Counted from the first letter of the stretch, positions 1-7,253 are shown. The stretch is 15,942 nucleotides of DNA from Euryarchaeota archaeon UBA58 (GCA_002498525.1 DAHR01000006.1:37191-53132); one strand, 5' to 3'. The notes: a model not told the origin generated them from the letters alone. Made by a program: numbers and translations.

Positions 1-983
1 GGGGGCATTGCAGACGGGGGCGGCATCCCGACAGGAGGTGGTAACGGCAAACCATCAGGCGGTATAGGCACACCATCCGGTGGTGGCAGCGGTGGTAGGC
101 CTGGTGGAGGGGGCATAGCTGGCAGCGCTGGGGTTTCCGGCTCAGCGCTCTTCTGTTGGACATCGAGTGGCAGTCTGAGTTTGAGGATACGCGCCTCGTC
201 GATGCGCACGAAGGATACGCCGAGTGGGGTTGAGTCGTCGGGACTCTCGGGCTCGTCGATGACGACGAGTCCGTGATCGGGTCGCTTCAGGATGGCTCCG
301 AGATCCTCGCCGTCCTCGAGTTCCGTCCACATGCGGACCTTGGCTGCGCGGCGCTCGGCGAGTGCCATTCTCCGGCGCCGCTCGATGCGGCTGCGAATCT
401 CTGCTCGCTTCTCGCGGCGCTCGACGACGAAGGCCTCGATCTCCGTCTCCATCTGCGACTGAGCGTCGCTGTCGACGATCAACCGCTGCGCCACCGTCGA
501 GCCGTCTGCGGGCAAGGCTGGTGGCACTCCGGCCTGCGGCATCGGCGGCATCGCTGGAGGTTCCGGAAGTGAAGGCTGATCCATCGGCGGTGGAGGTGCG
601 ATGCCGACGGCAGGTGGCAGCGGTGCGCCGGGTGCAGGCATAGGCATCGGTGGCATGGGCATCGCAGGGGCTACGGGCGCGGCGACGCGCCCGCGACTTC
701 GCTTGATCTTCTCATCTCGCTTCTGGCTGGTGCCATCCAATTCGGTCACCGGCGCCGGAATCGATTCTTCTTCCGCTCCATCATCCTCGATCGTGACTCT
801 GGGCAGAGCAGGTGACTTGGGCAGTGGTTGGCGACCAGAGTAGACGAAGAGGGCCAGCAGAGACAGCAGAACCGCTCCGGAGGCGATTCTGATGCCGTTA
901 TCCATGGTCCCCTGGAGGATGAGATACAGAGGAGCGCCGACTGCGAGAAGGGCAGCAACCAGCAGACGAGTGTACGAGACCAT
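1..983 (-). CDS. Proline-rich two-helix membrane protein, partial (C-terminus off the window)
   Basis: I do not recognise a family. 327 residues are visible and the frame is still open at position 1. The N-terminus has two hydrophobic segments, about residues 7-24 and 33-49, separated by a short polar turn, so the protein is probably a membrane hairpin with the rest on one side. A proline/methionine-rich stretch (about 101-158, with repeated PMPPMP and APPPPM-like motifs) is followed by a charged helix rich in Arg and Glu (about 176-216, likely coiled coil). A short folded-looking segment (about 217-275) comes next, then a second proline-rich tract (284-327 and beyond, PPPPGLPPLPPP-like). The ATG at 981-983 is preceded by GAGGAG six bases upstream. 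It is the last visible gene of the operon, 37 bases after rdgB. The architecture suggests a membrane-tethered scaffold with proline-rich docking segments; this is inference only. Confidence 0.8.
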   Translation of the reverse strand, partial: MVSYTRLLVAALLAVGAPLYLILQGTMDNGIRIASGAVLLSLLALFVYSGRQPLPKSPALPRVTIEDDGAEEESIPAPVTELDGTSQKRDEKIKRSRGRVAAPVAPAMPMPPMPMPAPGAPLPPAVGIAPPPPMDQPSLPEPPAMPPMPQAGVPPALPADGSTVAQRLIVDSDAQSQMETEIEAFVVERREKRAEIRSRIERRRRMALAERRAAKVRMWTELEDGEDLGAILKRPDHGLVVIDEPESPDDSTPLGVSFVRIDEARILKLRLPLDVQQKSAEPETPALPAMPPPPGLPPLPPPDGVPIPPDGLPLPPPVGMPPPSAMP

Positions 984-989
984 TCCTGA

Positions 990-995
990 CTCCTC
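990..995 (-). promoter_or_regulatory. Shine-Dalgarno site of the proline-rich membrane protein
   Basis: GAGGAG on the minus strand lies six bases before the ATG at 983, complementary to the CCUCC end of archaeal 16S rRNA. It supports this start and internal translation initiation within the operon. Confidence 0.6.
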
Positions 996-1020
996 GCTGC
1001 CGACGCTGAGTCGTCTCTAT

Positions 1021-1614
1021 TCACTTTGACGGGGTTTTGAGGAGTTCAGCGAGGGCTTGCATCGCTGCTCTGCGATGGGAGATGAGGTTCTTCGAGGCCG
1101 CGAGCATCTGTCCGAAGGTGCGGCCGTCACCTGCATCTGGAATGAAAATAGGGTCGTAGCCGAATCCGTTGTCTCCAAGTTTCTCGGCAGAGATCCTTCC
1201 TCTGCAGACACCGCTCGTCTTCCATACACGTTCACCGAGCGCCAGAACGGCCACCGCACGGTACTCCGCACCTCTGTCCTGCTCTTCGGTCAGAAGATCG
1301 AGTATCCCATCCAGTCCGAGCTCTTGTTCGACGTCGGATGAGTTGGCACCGGGCCATTCATCGTAGGCGTCGAGGAAAATCCCAGAATCTTCGACGAGAA
1401 TCGCGCAGTCTGCCGATTCAGTGCCTTCGATCATGGCTCTCGCCTGCTCGATCTTCGACAGTGCAACGCCTTCCAATCCAAGATTCTTCGGCTCGTCAAA
1501 CTCGATTCTCTCAGCCTCGCTCATGAGTTGCTCGACACTATGGCCGAGTTCTTTGAGAATCTGAGCAGCCTCGTTGATTTTGTCAGCGTTGCCTGTTGCG
1601 AACAGAATCCTCAT
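1021..1614 (-). CDS. rdgB: XTP/dITP diphosphatase (HAM1/RdgB family)
   Basis: This enzyme hydrolyses non-canonical purine triphosphates (ITP, dITP, XTP) to the monophosphate and pyrophosphate, so that deaminated purines stay out of DNA and RNA. It acts in the cytosol, usually as a dimer, and needs Mg2+. At 197 residues the length is typical. The family signatures are all present: the ATGNADK loop near residue 6, VEDSGIFLDAYDEWPGANSS at 74-93 (the EDSG metal/base-binding motif and the PG turn), GDNGFGYDPIF at 147-157, and SHRR at 179-182. The ATG at 1614 follows the bud32 stop by nine bases and has a strong Shine-Dalgarno motif. It sits in the bud32 operon. The substrate class is secure from the family; the exact preference is not readable from sequence. 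Confidence 0.96.
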   Translation of the reverse strand: MRILFATGNADKINEAAQILKELGHSVEQLMSEAERIEFDEPKNLGLEGVALSKIEQARAMIEGTESADCAILVEDSGIFLDAYDEWPGANSSDVEQELGLDGILDLLTEEQDRGAEYRAVAVLALGERVWKTSGVCRGRISAEKLGDNGFGYDPIFIPDAGDGRTFGQMLAASKNLISHRRAAMQALAELLKTPSK

Positions 1615-1617
1615 TCA

Positions 1618-1625
1618 ATCACCTC
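1618..1625 (-). promoter_or_regulatory. Strong Shine-Dalgarno site of rdgB overlapping the bud32 stop
   Basis: The minus strand reads GAGGTGAT ending four bases before the rdgB ATG, a near-perfect match to the archaeal anti-Shine-Dalgarno sequence. It overlaps the bud32 TGA at 1624-1626, so rdgB is probably translated from the shared message. Confidence 0.75.
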
Positions 1626-2262
1626 AGGAATGGTATCGGACCCGGCTGCGAATGACGTCGAACCTCTCGATTACCTCTGCCGCTGAGGGTTCGGCGCCGC
1701 TATCGGCGCTACGGTAACCGTCGAGCATCGCATCGACCGCCCCCTGATGTTGGTGGTGGCTGGCGGTCAAGCATTCGTTGAGAACCTGCAGATCTAGTCC
1801 GAGATGCTCGATCTCGGGCGCGATTCGGGACAATCCGAAATCTATCAGCGACATCGCGCCTGTCTCGTCAATCATCACATTATGAGTCGTCAGATCACCG
1901 TGCGACACTCCGGATTCATGCAGACGGCGAATCAATCCGCCGAACTCCTTCACCTCCACCAAACCAGCCGAATCATCGCGCAATGCCTCGAACAGAGGCC
2001 TACCCTCGATTCTCGAAAGCAACATCCATCCCTCTTCGACATCGATATCCAGAAGAGAAGGCGCTGCGAATCCTGATTTCTGCAATCGAGACAACACCCG
2101 CGCTTCCACGTTCATGCGTTGGCGGGTCAATCTGCGGTCAAGATCCGGATGTCGATAAGCGCGCGGCTCACGCTTCTTCAGCACCGCGCGCCGACCCAGC
2201 CAGGTCCCAGCAGAAACCGTCGCCTCCGCCCCGATGTGCAAGACACATTCCTCGAACCACAT
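1624..2262 (-). CDS. bud32: KEOPS complex kinase/ATPase Bud32
   Basis: Bud32 is the small atypical kinase (piD261/PRPK family) of the KEOPS complex, which transfers threonylcarbamoyl to A37 of ANN-decoding tRNAs (t6A) together with Kae1, Cgi121 and Pcc1. The chosen ATG at 2262 gives 212 residues, the normal length for a stand-alone Bud32, beginning MWFEEC just before the GAEATV nucleotide loop. Visible motifs are the lysine region VLKKREPRAYRHPDLD (27-42), the catalytic loop HGDLTTHN (121-128) and DFGLS (141-145). Longer reading frames upstream of 2262 lack family similarity and run into the nadA side. It is not fused to Kae1, unlike in some methanogens, and no other KEOPS gene is in the window. 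No Shine-Dalgarno is visible before the ATG; a GTG at 2283 preceded by GAGGAA is a less likely alternative. Confidence 0.95.
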   Translation of the reverse strand: MWFEECVLHIGAEATVSAGTWLGRRAVLKKREPRAYRHPDLDRRLTRQRMNVEARVLSRLQKSGFAAPSLLDIDVEEGWMLLSRIEGRPLFEALRDDSAGLVEVKEFGGLIRRLHESGVSHGDLTTHNVMIDETGAMSLIDFGLSRIAPEIEHLGLDLQVLNECLTASHHQHQGAVDAMLDGYRSADSGAEPSAAEVIERFDVIRSRVRYHS

Positions 2263-2341
2263 CGGGATGGACGCGCGAGTCACGTTCCTCGGAGATGAGA
2301 TGCCTTGAAAGCGGTTGCACCTGAGGGCGCAGCGAGTAAGC

Positions 2342-3427
2342 ATGAGTATGCAGATGCCCACTGCGCCGCTGCCCCGTGGCTCGCTGATGACCAAGTCGTA
2401 CTCCAAAGACCAAATCGAAGCCGAAGCTCTTCGACTCAGAGAAGCCATCAGGCAAGTAGGACTCTGGGATCTCGAGACCTGCAGAACCATCGCCCCGCTG
2501 ACCCTCGAAATCAACGAATTAAAGTCTCAGAACGATGTTTTTCTGATCGCGCATTCCTATCAGACACCAGACATAGTCTACGGAGTCGCTGACTCGGTTT
2601 CAGACAGTTACACGCTCTCGAAGGCCGCGCGTGACGCGCCGCAGCAGACGATTCTCTTCTCGAGCGTTCGATTCATGGCCGAGACCGCGAAGATCGTCAG
2701 CCCCCACAAGACCGTTCTCCACCCCTCCCCAGAGGCAGGTTGCACGCTCGCGGACAGCATAACCGCAGAGGATGTTCGTGAGTTGAAGTCGAAGTATCCG
2801 GGAGTACCGGTGGCCTGCTACATCAATACCAGCGCCGAGGTCAAGGCCGAGGTCGATGTCTGCGTCACCAGCAGCAATTATCTCCGCATCTGCGAAAGGC
2901 TTCCGGGTGACCGACTCATCTTCGTGCCCGACCGCCTGATGGGCAAGCATCTGACAGAATATCTGGCGGGTCGGAAGGAAGTCATCAATTACGATGGAGA
3001 ATGCTACGTACACGCCACTTTCACCGGTGAGAAGATTCGCTCGTGGCGTGAGCGTACAGCCGCGCAGGGCATCGATCTAAAAGTTCTGAGCCACCCTGAA
3101 TGCGATGCCGACGTGATTGCTGAGAGCGATGTCGTCGGCAGCAGCGAGGCTCTGATGGACGAAGCGATAAGGCTCGGTGAAGAGGGCAGTCCCGACATCA
3201 TGCTGATCACCGAGTGCGGAACTGCCGACAGGATTCGAGCCGAGACTGAAACTGAATTGAATCTCATCGGCACATGTGTCATGTGCCGCTACATGAAAAT
3301 GACACAACTCGAAGACATCCTGCAAGCCTTGAGGGACCCAAGACCAGAGCAGATTATCGAGTTGAATGCGGATGTCATCGAGCGAGCGAGCCGCAGCCTC
3401 GATGAGATGTTCCGGCTCGCCGAATAA
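2342..3427 (+). CDS. nadA: Quinolinate synthase NadA
   Basis: NadA condenses iminoaspartate with dihydroxyacetone phosphate to quinolinate in de novo NAD synthesis, using a [4Fe-4S] cluster. From the ATG at 2342 it has 361 residues, close to the E. coli-type length. Family landmarks are AHSYQTPDI and VADSVSDS (about 70-88), FMAETAKIVSP (111-121), AGCTLADS (132-139), YINTSAEVKAEVD (160-172), a tail-half GECYVHATF (about 219-227) and CVMCRYMKM (312-320). Cys134, Cys221 and Cys315 are the likely cluster ligands; Cys312 forms an extra CxxC. The usual FCGVHFMAE motif reads FSSVRFMAE here. Start sites are ambiguous: ATGs at 2342, 2348, 2354 and 2387 are in frame, none with a clear ribosome binding site, and recognisable similarity begins after 2387 (346 residues). 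NadB and NadC are not in the window. It is divergent from bud32 and convergent with the PAP2 gene, 17 bases away. Confidence 0.95.
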   Translation: MSMQMPTAPLPRGSLMTKSYSKDQIEAEALRLREAIRQVGLWDLETCRTIAPLTLEINELKSQNDVFLIAHSYQTPDIVYGVADSVSDSYTLSKAARDAPQQTILFSSVRFMAETAKIVSPHKTVLHPSPEAGCTLADSITAEDVRELKSKYPGVPVACYINTSAEVKAEVDVCVTSSNYLRICERLPGDRLIFVPDRLMGKHLTEYLAGRKEVINYDGECYVHATFTGEKIRSWRERTAAQGIDLKVLSHPECDADVIAESDVVGSSEALMDEAIRLGEEGSPDIMLITECGTADRIRAETETELNLIGTCVMCRYMKMTQLEDILQALRDPRPEQIIELNADVIERASRSLDEMFRLAE

Positions 3428-3444
3428 TCAGGCAAGAGGGCGAA

Positions 3445-5655
3445 TCAGTCGGATTCGAGGCCGGCTTCCAGATTACGCGAGGGTCCATCTCGAGCGCTCT
3501 CGCCACGCGCATGATCGCGTGATGCCTGGAAAGCCCAGAGGACGATCAGTGGGATGAGCATCACAATCGCGGTTTGCAGTACGACGGAGGAATAAGGCTC
3601 GAATGTCTCCTCCAGAATATACATCCTGATTTCGAGGAGTCCATCAGAATCTTCCTCAATCCAAGCGACATTCTCTCGCAGCACCTGAGGTTGTGATTGA
3701 TCGACATCATCGTCGAGCGTCAACTGTGAGGTCCGGTTCTCGCCGATATCGTGCAGGAAGACATCCCTCGCGGTCAACCGGTCTTCTGGCTCGGCTGTCG
3801 GGTCGAAGCGAGGAATTTGCAGGAAAGCGACCTGCCCGAGAGCGAGGCTCGGTGAGGACGAGGGCCAGACGGGATCCGAGAGCATGACCTGGTCGCCACT
3901 GACCGTGTCGACGAGGATCGTTCGATTCACAGGTCCAACATCGACCACGGCGACCAACCAGCGTGAATCCATCTCCATTTCGACGATTGTCGAATTCAGA
4001 TAATCGACAGGCATTCCATAGGTCTCTTCGAGATGAGCGTCGCTGATACTATCGGCTCGCACATCGATTTCCATTCTGAGGTTGAGTTGCGTAGCCAGAG
4101 AGATGATGTCGACGGCAGGACCTGTATCGGTCGATACTGCCGAAGCGAACAGTGAACCCGAGGCTGCGACGACCGAATACGGCGCTGGCGGAGCGGCCAG
4201 ATCGACGCTGCTGCCCAATCGATTGCGGTAGCTGATCTCATCATCATAGACCACCGCCACGATATCACCACCGAAGCCGTCTTCTGCTAGAACAACGTCG
4301 ATGATGCCCTGCCTGAAACTGCTGAACATCGGTCTGAAAACACCGGCTTGGTCGGTGAATTCGACATAATCGATGCGGGTTGAATCATATAGCACGAAGC
4401 CTCGCTCAGAGACCTCGACTTCGGGTGACACATCCCATTCACCAAAGGTGGCATCGACCGTCACGGCGGTCTCTGTGCTGGCATTCCACGCGACGATGCT
4501 GATGCTGCCATCCGGAAGTTCCTGAACGCCGACCAACCAGCCGCCCGCTCCGGCAGCAGCGGTCGGCCATTCGACGCCTTCGACAGGGAAGTCCTGATGC
4601 GTCGCATCCCACAGCAGAACGGTTCCGGTGCCGAGCAGCACCGCAACAATCACGGCACTGGTCTGCTGACTCGACGGCACCCGAACAGGTGCCGTCATCC
4701 GCGAAATCACACCGAAGGAATTCGATATCCAAGCCTTCGGATCATCGAGCAACCTCGCCAGTCGCCTCGTGAAGAGTCGCTCATCGGCAACGCGCCAGAA
4801 CGGCCCATGAGTCCAATCGGTCAGCATCACAGCCAGAATTCCGACGAGGATTCCGCCGATGATGTCGAGAACCCAGTGAATCCCAAGATACAGAATCGCG
4901 AAGCCAGTCACCCAGATGTAAAGTACAAGCGCAGCCCTGAATTTCGTCCAGCGCCCATCCTCATCCCAGCGTAGATAGGTCAACCAGACGGCGAACGGCA
5001 AACCGATGTGAAGACTCGGCATGCCGTTCGTGAACGGATCAATCCGGGTGAACCAATTGTGTATCACTGGAGTCAGATCGTAAGCGATGGTCTCCATCGC
5101 TGGAATGTGGTCCCCGGTGACGCGGACGTTGAAGAACAGGTAGAAGGGAATGGCCAGAACGTAGACCCAGAACAGCGACAATGAGACGCGGTCAGCCATG
5201 TGTCGGTCGTCGAAATAAATCGGGTAGATGAATGAAGCGAAGGTCGCTGTCATGAAGCCCATTACGTAGAAATGAGTCAAGCCGATCGACAGCAGATCAT
5301 TCTTGAAAGCCTGCTGCACCCAAAGCACGATGTCGCCTTCAATCGCATAGACATACGGCGTCATGTCGAGCTGCGTATTCGCCATCAGAGTGCGATCGAG
5401 TTGATCGAGTATATCCTTCCACAGATATACCGAGAAAACGGCGATCATGTGAACCCAATATCGCCGAAACATATCGACGAAACCCGATATTCGAATCTTC
5501 GCCCAAGGTGGCTTCATCAACGGCATCAAAGCGATGGAGAGAAGAATCGCCCCCATCAGCCACGAGATGTAGATTCCCGAACCGCCTGCCACGTCTTCAC
5601 TACTCCCTTGCTTCGTCGAGGTCACCAGTGCGTCAAGAATGCAACCCCGACCCAA
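3445..5655 (-). CDS. PAP2-superfamily (AUR1-like) membrane phosphatase fused to a propeller-like ectodomain
   Basis: A large membrane protein of up to 736 residues. Residues 28-280 contain about seven hydrophobic helices and the PAP2 signatures GMPSLHIG (211-218, His215) and LYLGIHWVLDIIGG (255-268, His260 and Asp264), which resemble the inositol-phosphoceramide synthase/AUR1 branch. Such enzymes transfer or hydrolyse lipid-linked phosphate groups at the membrane. Another helix (about 333-350) leads into a beta-rich region (355-685) with repeats reminiscent of TolB-type propellers, most clearly at 630-682 (NRTSQLTLDDDVDQSQP, then VAWIEE). A last helix (689-709) is followed by a charged tail. 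The start is uncertain: 5655 is TTG; in-frame GTGs at 5625 and 5592 (the latter with GGGAG ten bases upstream) and an ATG at 5556 also keep the PAP2 core. It follows the Mrp gene by 34 bases, with a hairpin between. The substrate is unknown. Confidence 0.85.
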   Translation of the reverse strand: MGRGCILDALVTSTKQGSSEDVAGGSGIYISWLMGAILLSIALMPLMKPPWAKIRISGFVDMFRRYWVHMIAVFSVYLWKDILDQLDRTLMANTQLDMTPYVYAIEGDIVLWVQQAFKNDLLSIGLTHFYVMGFMTATFASFIYPIYFDDRHMADRVSLSLFWVYVLAIPFYLFFNVRVTGDHIPAMETIAYDLTPVIHNWFTRIDPFTNGMPSLHIGLPFAVWLTYLRWDEDGRWTKFRAALVLYIWVTGFAILYLGIHWVLDIIGGILVGILAVMLTDWTHGPFWRVADERLFTRRLARLLDDPKAWISNSFGVISRMTAPVRVPSSQQTSAVIVAVLLGTGTVLLWDATHQDFPVEGVEWPTAAAGAGGWLVGVQELPDGSISIVAWNASTETAVTVDATFGEWDVSPEVEVSERGFVLYDSTRIDYVEFTDQAGVFRPMFSSFRQGIIDVVLAEDGFGGDIVAVVYDDEISYRNRLGSSVDLAAPPAPYSVVAASGSLFASAVSTDTGPAVDIISLATQLNLRMEIDVRADSISDAHLEETYGMPVDYLNSTIVEMEMDSRWLVAVVDVGPVNRTILVDTVSGDQVMLSDPVWPSSSPSLALGQVAFLQIPRFDPTAEPEDRLTARDVFLHDIGENRTSQLTLDDDVDQSQPQVLRENVAWIEEDSDGLLEIRMYILEETFEPYSSVVLQTAIVMLIPLIVLWAFQASRDHARGESARDGPSRNLEAGLESD

Positions 5656-5680
5656 TCGACTGGTGATACCGGTTGGATAT

Positions 5681-5705
5681 CGTCCGAATCTAAGAGATTC
5701 GGACG
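5681..5705 (-). terminator. Perfect 10-bp hairpin over the Mrp stop codon
   Basis: CGTCCGAATC and GATTCGGACG are exact reverse complements separated by five bases (TAAGA on the plus strand). The Mrp stop codon (5690-5692) lies at the stem/loop border. There is no T-run after the stem on the minus strand, so it is not a classic intrinsic terminator; it may partly stop or process the message, or set relative expression of the downstream PAP2 gene. The structure is certain from sequence, the role is not. Confidence 0.45.
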
Positions 5706-6733
5706 CTCGGGCCGCTGCTGCCCGCTATTTGGATGAGGACATTTTTGACGACCTCGTCAAAGGCGACGGCAGTGGCTCCGTCAGGCTCGGCGATGATGCG
5801 ATGGACGCCATCATCGCCGCCGCGCACGACGCCTGGGTCGAAGGGAAGTGCGCCGAGGAATGGTACGTCCAGTTCGGCGGCAGCGGATGCGCCGCCGCCC
5901 GACTTGAAGATATCGAGAGTGAGGGACCACTCACCTGTTTCGTTTGTTTGGGCTTCGATGGGTGTGCCCGCCGGGCCGATTACGCTGATGGTCGTATTCG
6001 GCTCGGCTGTACCTCGTATCGTGTAGCCACTCATGTTCTCCACGACGCCAAGGCATGGCAACGAGATCGTCTTGGCGAAGTTGATCGATTTGCGGCTGTC
6101 GAGCAGGGCTACTTCCTGCGGTGTGGTGACGATGACGACACCGTCAATCCCTGGCAGACTCTGCGAGACTGTCAGCGGCTCGTCGCTGGTGCCGGGAGGG
6201 AAATCGATGATCAGTGTGTCGAGTTCACCCCAAGCGACGTCGCCGATGAATTGAGTGATTGCTCCGAGTTTGATGGGCCCACGCCAGATGACTGGCTTGT
6301 CAGGGTCATCGAGGAGGAATGCCATCGAGATGACCTTGATTCCGTGCGGACCGATTACTGGGAAGATCTGGCCGTCTTCGACATTGAGTTCGGCTGATTC
6401 GAGGCCGAGCATCTTGGGGATGTTCGGGCCGGTTATATCGATGTCCATCAGGCCGACCTTCTTGCCCGAGCGGGCCAGAGAGAGGGCGAGTCCGACCGAG
6501 ACGGTGGATTTGCCAACTCCTCCCTTGCCGGAGAGAACCATGATCTTGTGTTTGATTTCCTCGTCCAATTTACTAATGCGCAATTTGCGGCGCATCTGGG
6601 CATAGGCCTGCTCCATCTGCGCCGTCTGCTCTGGCGAGGCTGAAGGGTCAGCAGGTGCTTCGGTGGCCGCCGAGCTGGGAGCATCGCCTTGCTCGGTCGA
6701 GCCGTCGTGGTGGGAGATGGGAGAGTCGGCCAT
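5690..6733 (-). CDS. mrp: Mrp/NBP35-family P-loop ATPase lacking the CxxC motif
   Basis: This 347-residue protein belongs to the Mrp/ApbC/NBP35 ATPases, which normally carry and transfer iron-sulfur clusters as dimers. Residues 1-45 are a low-complexity Ala/Pro/Ser/Glu-rich leader rather than the DUF59 domain of many Mrp proteins. The nucleotide machinery is intact: deviant Walker A SGKGGVGKST (68-77), MDIDITGPNIPKMLG (96-110), WRGPIK (150-155), DFPPGTSDE (177-185) and TTPQEVAL (203-210). After ENMSG (232-236) the family normally has a short CPxC segment before FxSGGG; here about 39 residues lie between G236 and F276 with no cysteine, and they read like half of a bacterial Ig-like repeat (RGTAEPNTT, then TNETGEWSLTLD). 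The only cysteine is Cys227. Cluster transfer by the standard site is therefore doubtful. ATG at 6733; no Shine-Dalgarno seen. First gene of a two-gene unit with the PAP2 protein. Confidence 0.92.
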   Translation of the reverse strand: MADSPISHHDGSTEQGDAPSSAATEAPADPSASPEQTAQMEQAYAQMRRKLRISKLDEEIKHKIMVLSGKGGVGKSTVSVGLALSLARSGKKVGLMDIDITGPNIPKMLGLESAELNVEDGQIFPVIGPHGIKVISMAFLLDDPDKPVIWRGPIKLGAITQFIGDVAWGELDTLIIDFPPGTSDEPLTVSQSLPGIDGVVIVTTPQEVALLDSRKSINFAKTISLPCLGVVENMSGYTIRGTAEPNTTISVIGPAGTPIEAQTNETGEWSLTLDIFKSGGGASAAAELDVPFLGALPFDPGVVRGGDDGVHRIIAEPDGATAVAFDEVVKNVLIQIAGSSGPSVRIS

Positions 6734-6784
6734 TCAGTCGTAAGGGCACGGTGAGACCTACTTCAATCCTGTTCTGTCAGCCTA

Positions 6785-6805
6785 CAGCCCTCTGGGCTGG
6801 TTTTT
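6785..6805 (+). terminator. Hairpin plus T5 resembling an intrinsic terminator
   Basis: CAGCCC-TCT-GGGCTG forms a 6-bp GC-rich stem with a 3-base loop, followed by G and five Ts on the plus strand. It lies in the 136-base divergent region between the Mrp start and the phosphatase start, where no plus-strand gene ends. It could attenuate transcription into the phosphatase gene, end a short unannotated RNA, or be chance. Confidence 0.35.
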
Positions 6806-6869
6806 CGAGACTCTCCGAGGGATGCTGCGAGTGGCTGATTCAAGTAGGCCAGGCGATGATGGCTCTCTC

Positions 6870-7253
6870 ATGCGCCTTCTTTTCGTCTGTGTCGGCAATA
6901 CCTGTCGTAGCCAGATGGCTGAGGCGCTTGCACGCAATATGGGCCATGAGGCGGCCTCGGCGGGGACTCAGACTCTCTCAGGCAGTGCTGTCGCAGCGCA
7001 TTCACTGACGGTCTTGCAAGAGATGGGTGTCGATATCGATGGCTTGTTTCCGAAATCAGTCGACGATATCGATGCAGAGGGTTGGGACATGATTATCAGC
7101 ATGGGTTGTGGGGTCAACTGTCCCGAGCTGCCAATCGCTGAGGATTGGGGATTGGAAGATCCTGTTGGATCACCAATCAAGGTCTATCGTCGGACTAGAG
7201 ATGCAATCATCGAGAACCTCGCACGGCTCTCTAGTTCGCCAACCGACGCTTAG
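6870..7253 (+). CDS. Low-molecular-weight phosphatase / thioredoxin-type arsenate reductase family protein
   Basis: The 127-residue protein has the low-molecular-weight tyrosine phosphatase fold. The P-loop is FVCVGNTCRSQMAEALAR (5-22), with the CX5R nucleophile Cys7 and Arg13, and the catalytic aspartate region is WGLEDPVGSP (93-102). The downstream pattern, with cysteines 80 and 84 (MGCGVNCPELP), WGLEDP, then RRTRDAI, aligns better with thioredoxin-coupled arsenate reductase (ArsC of plasmid pI258 type) than with eukaryotic-like tyrosine phosphatases. In that enzyme the redox cysteines are spaced CX6C; here the spacing is CX3C. The function is therefore arsenate reduction or protein/phosphoester dephosphorylation, undecided. 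The ATG at 6870 places the P-loop at residue 7 as usual; an in-frame ATG at 6822 would add a 16-residue leader without family similarity. No arsenic transporter or ArsR gene is nearby. The tRNA gene starts 30 bases after the stop. Confidence 0.88.
   Translation: MRLLFVCVGNTCRSQMAEALARNMGHEAASAGTQTLSGSAVAAHSLTVLQEMGVDIDGLFPKSVDDIDAEGWDMIISMGCGVNCPELPIAEDWGLEDPVGSPIKVYRRTRDAIIENLARLSSSPTDA

Noticed and set aside
2263..2514. 84-residue N-terminal extension of Bud32
   Set aside because: The extension has no family similarity, overlaps the nadA start region and would make Bud32 longer than normal; ATG 2262 gives the usual length.
5639..6397. 252-residue open frame on the plus strand opposite the Mrp gene
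   Set aside because: It is the antisense shadow of a gene with clear Walker A and other Mrp motifs; its protein has no recognisable fold and an Asp/Arg-skewed composition.
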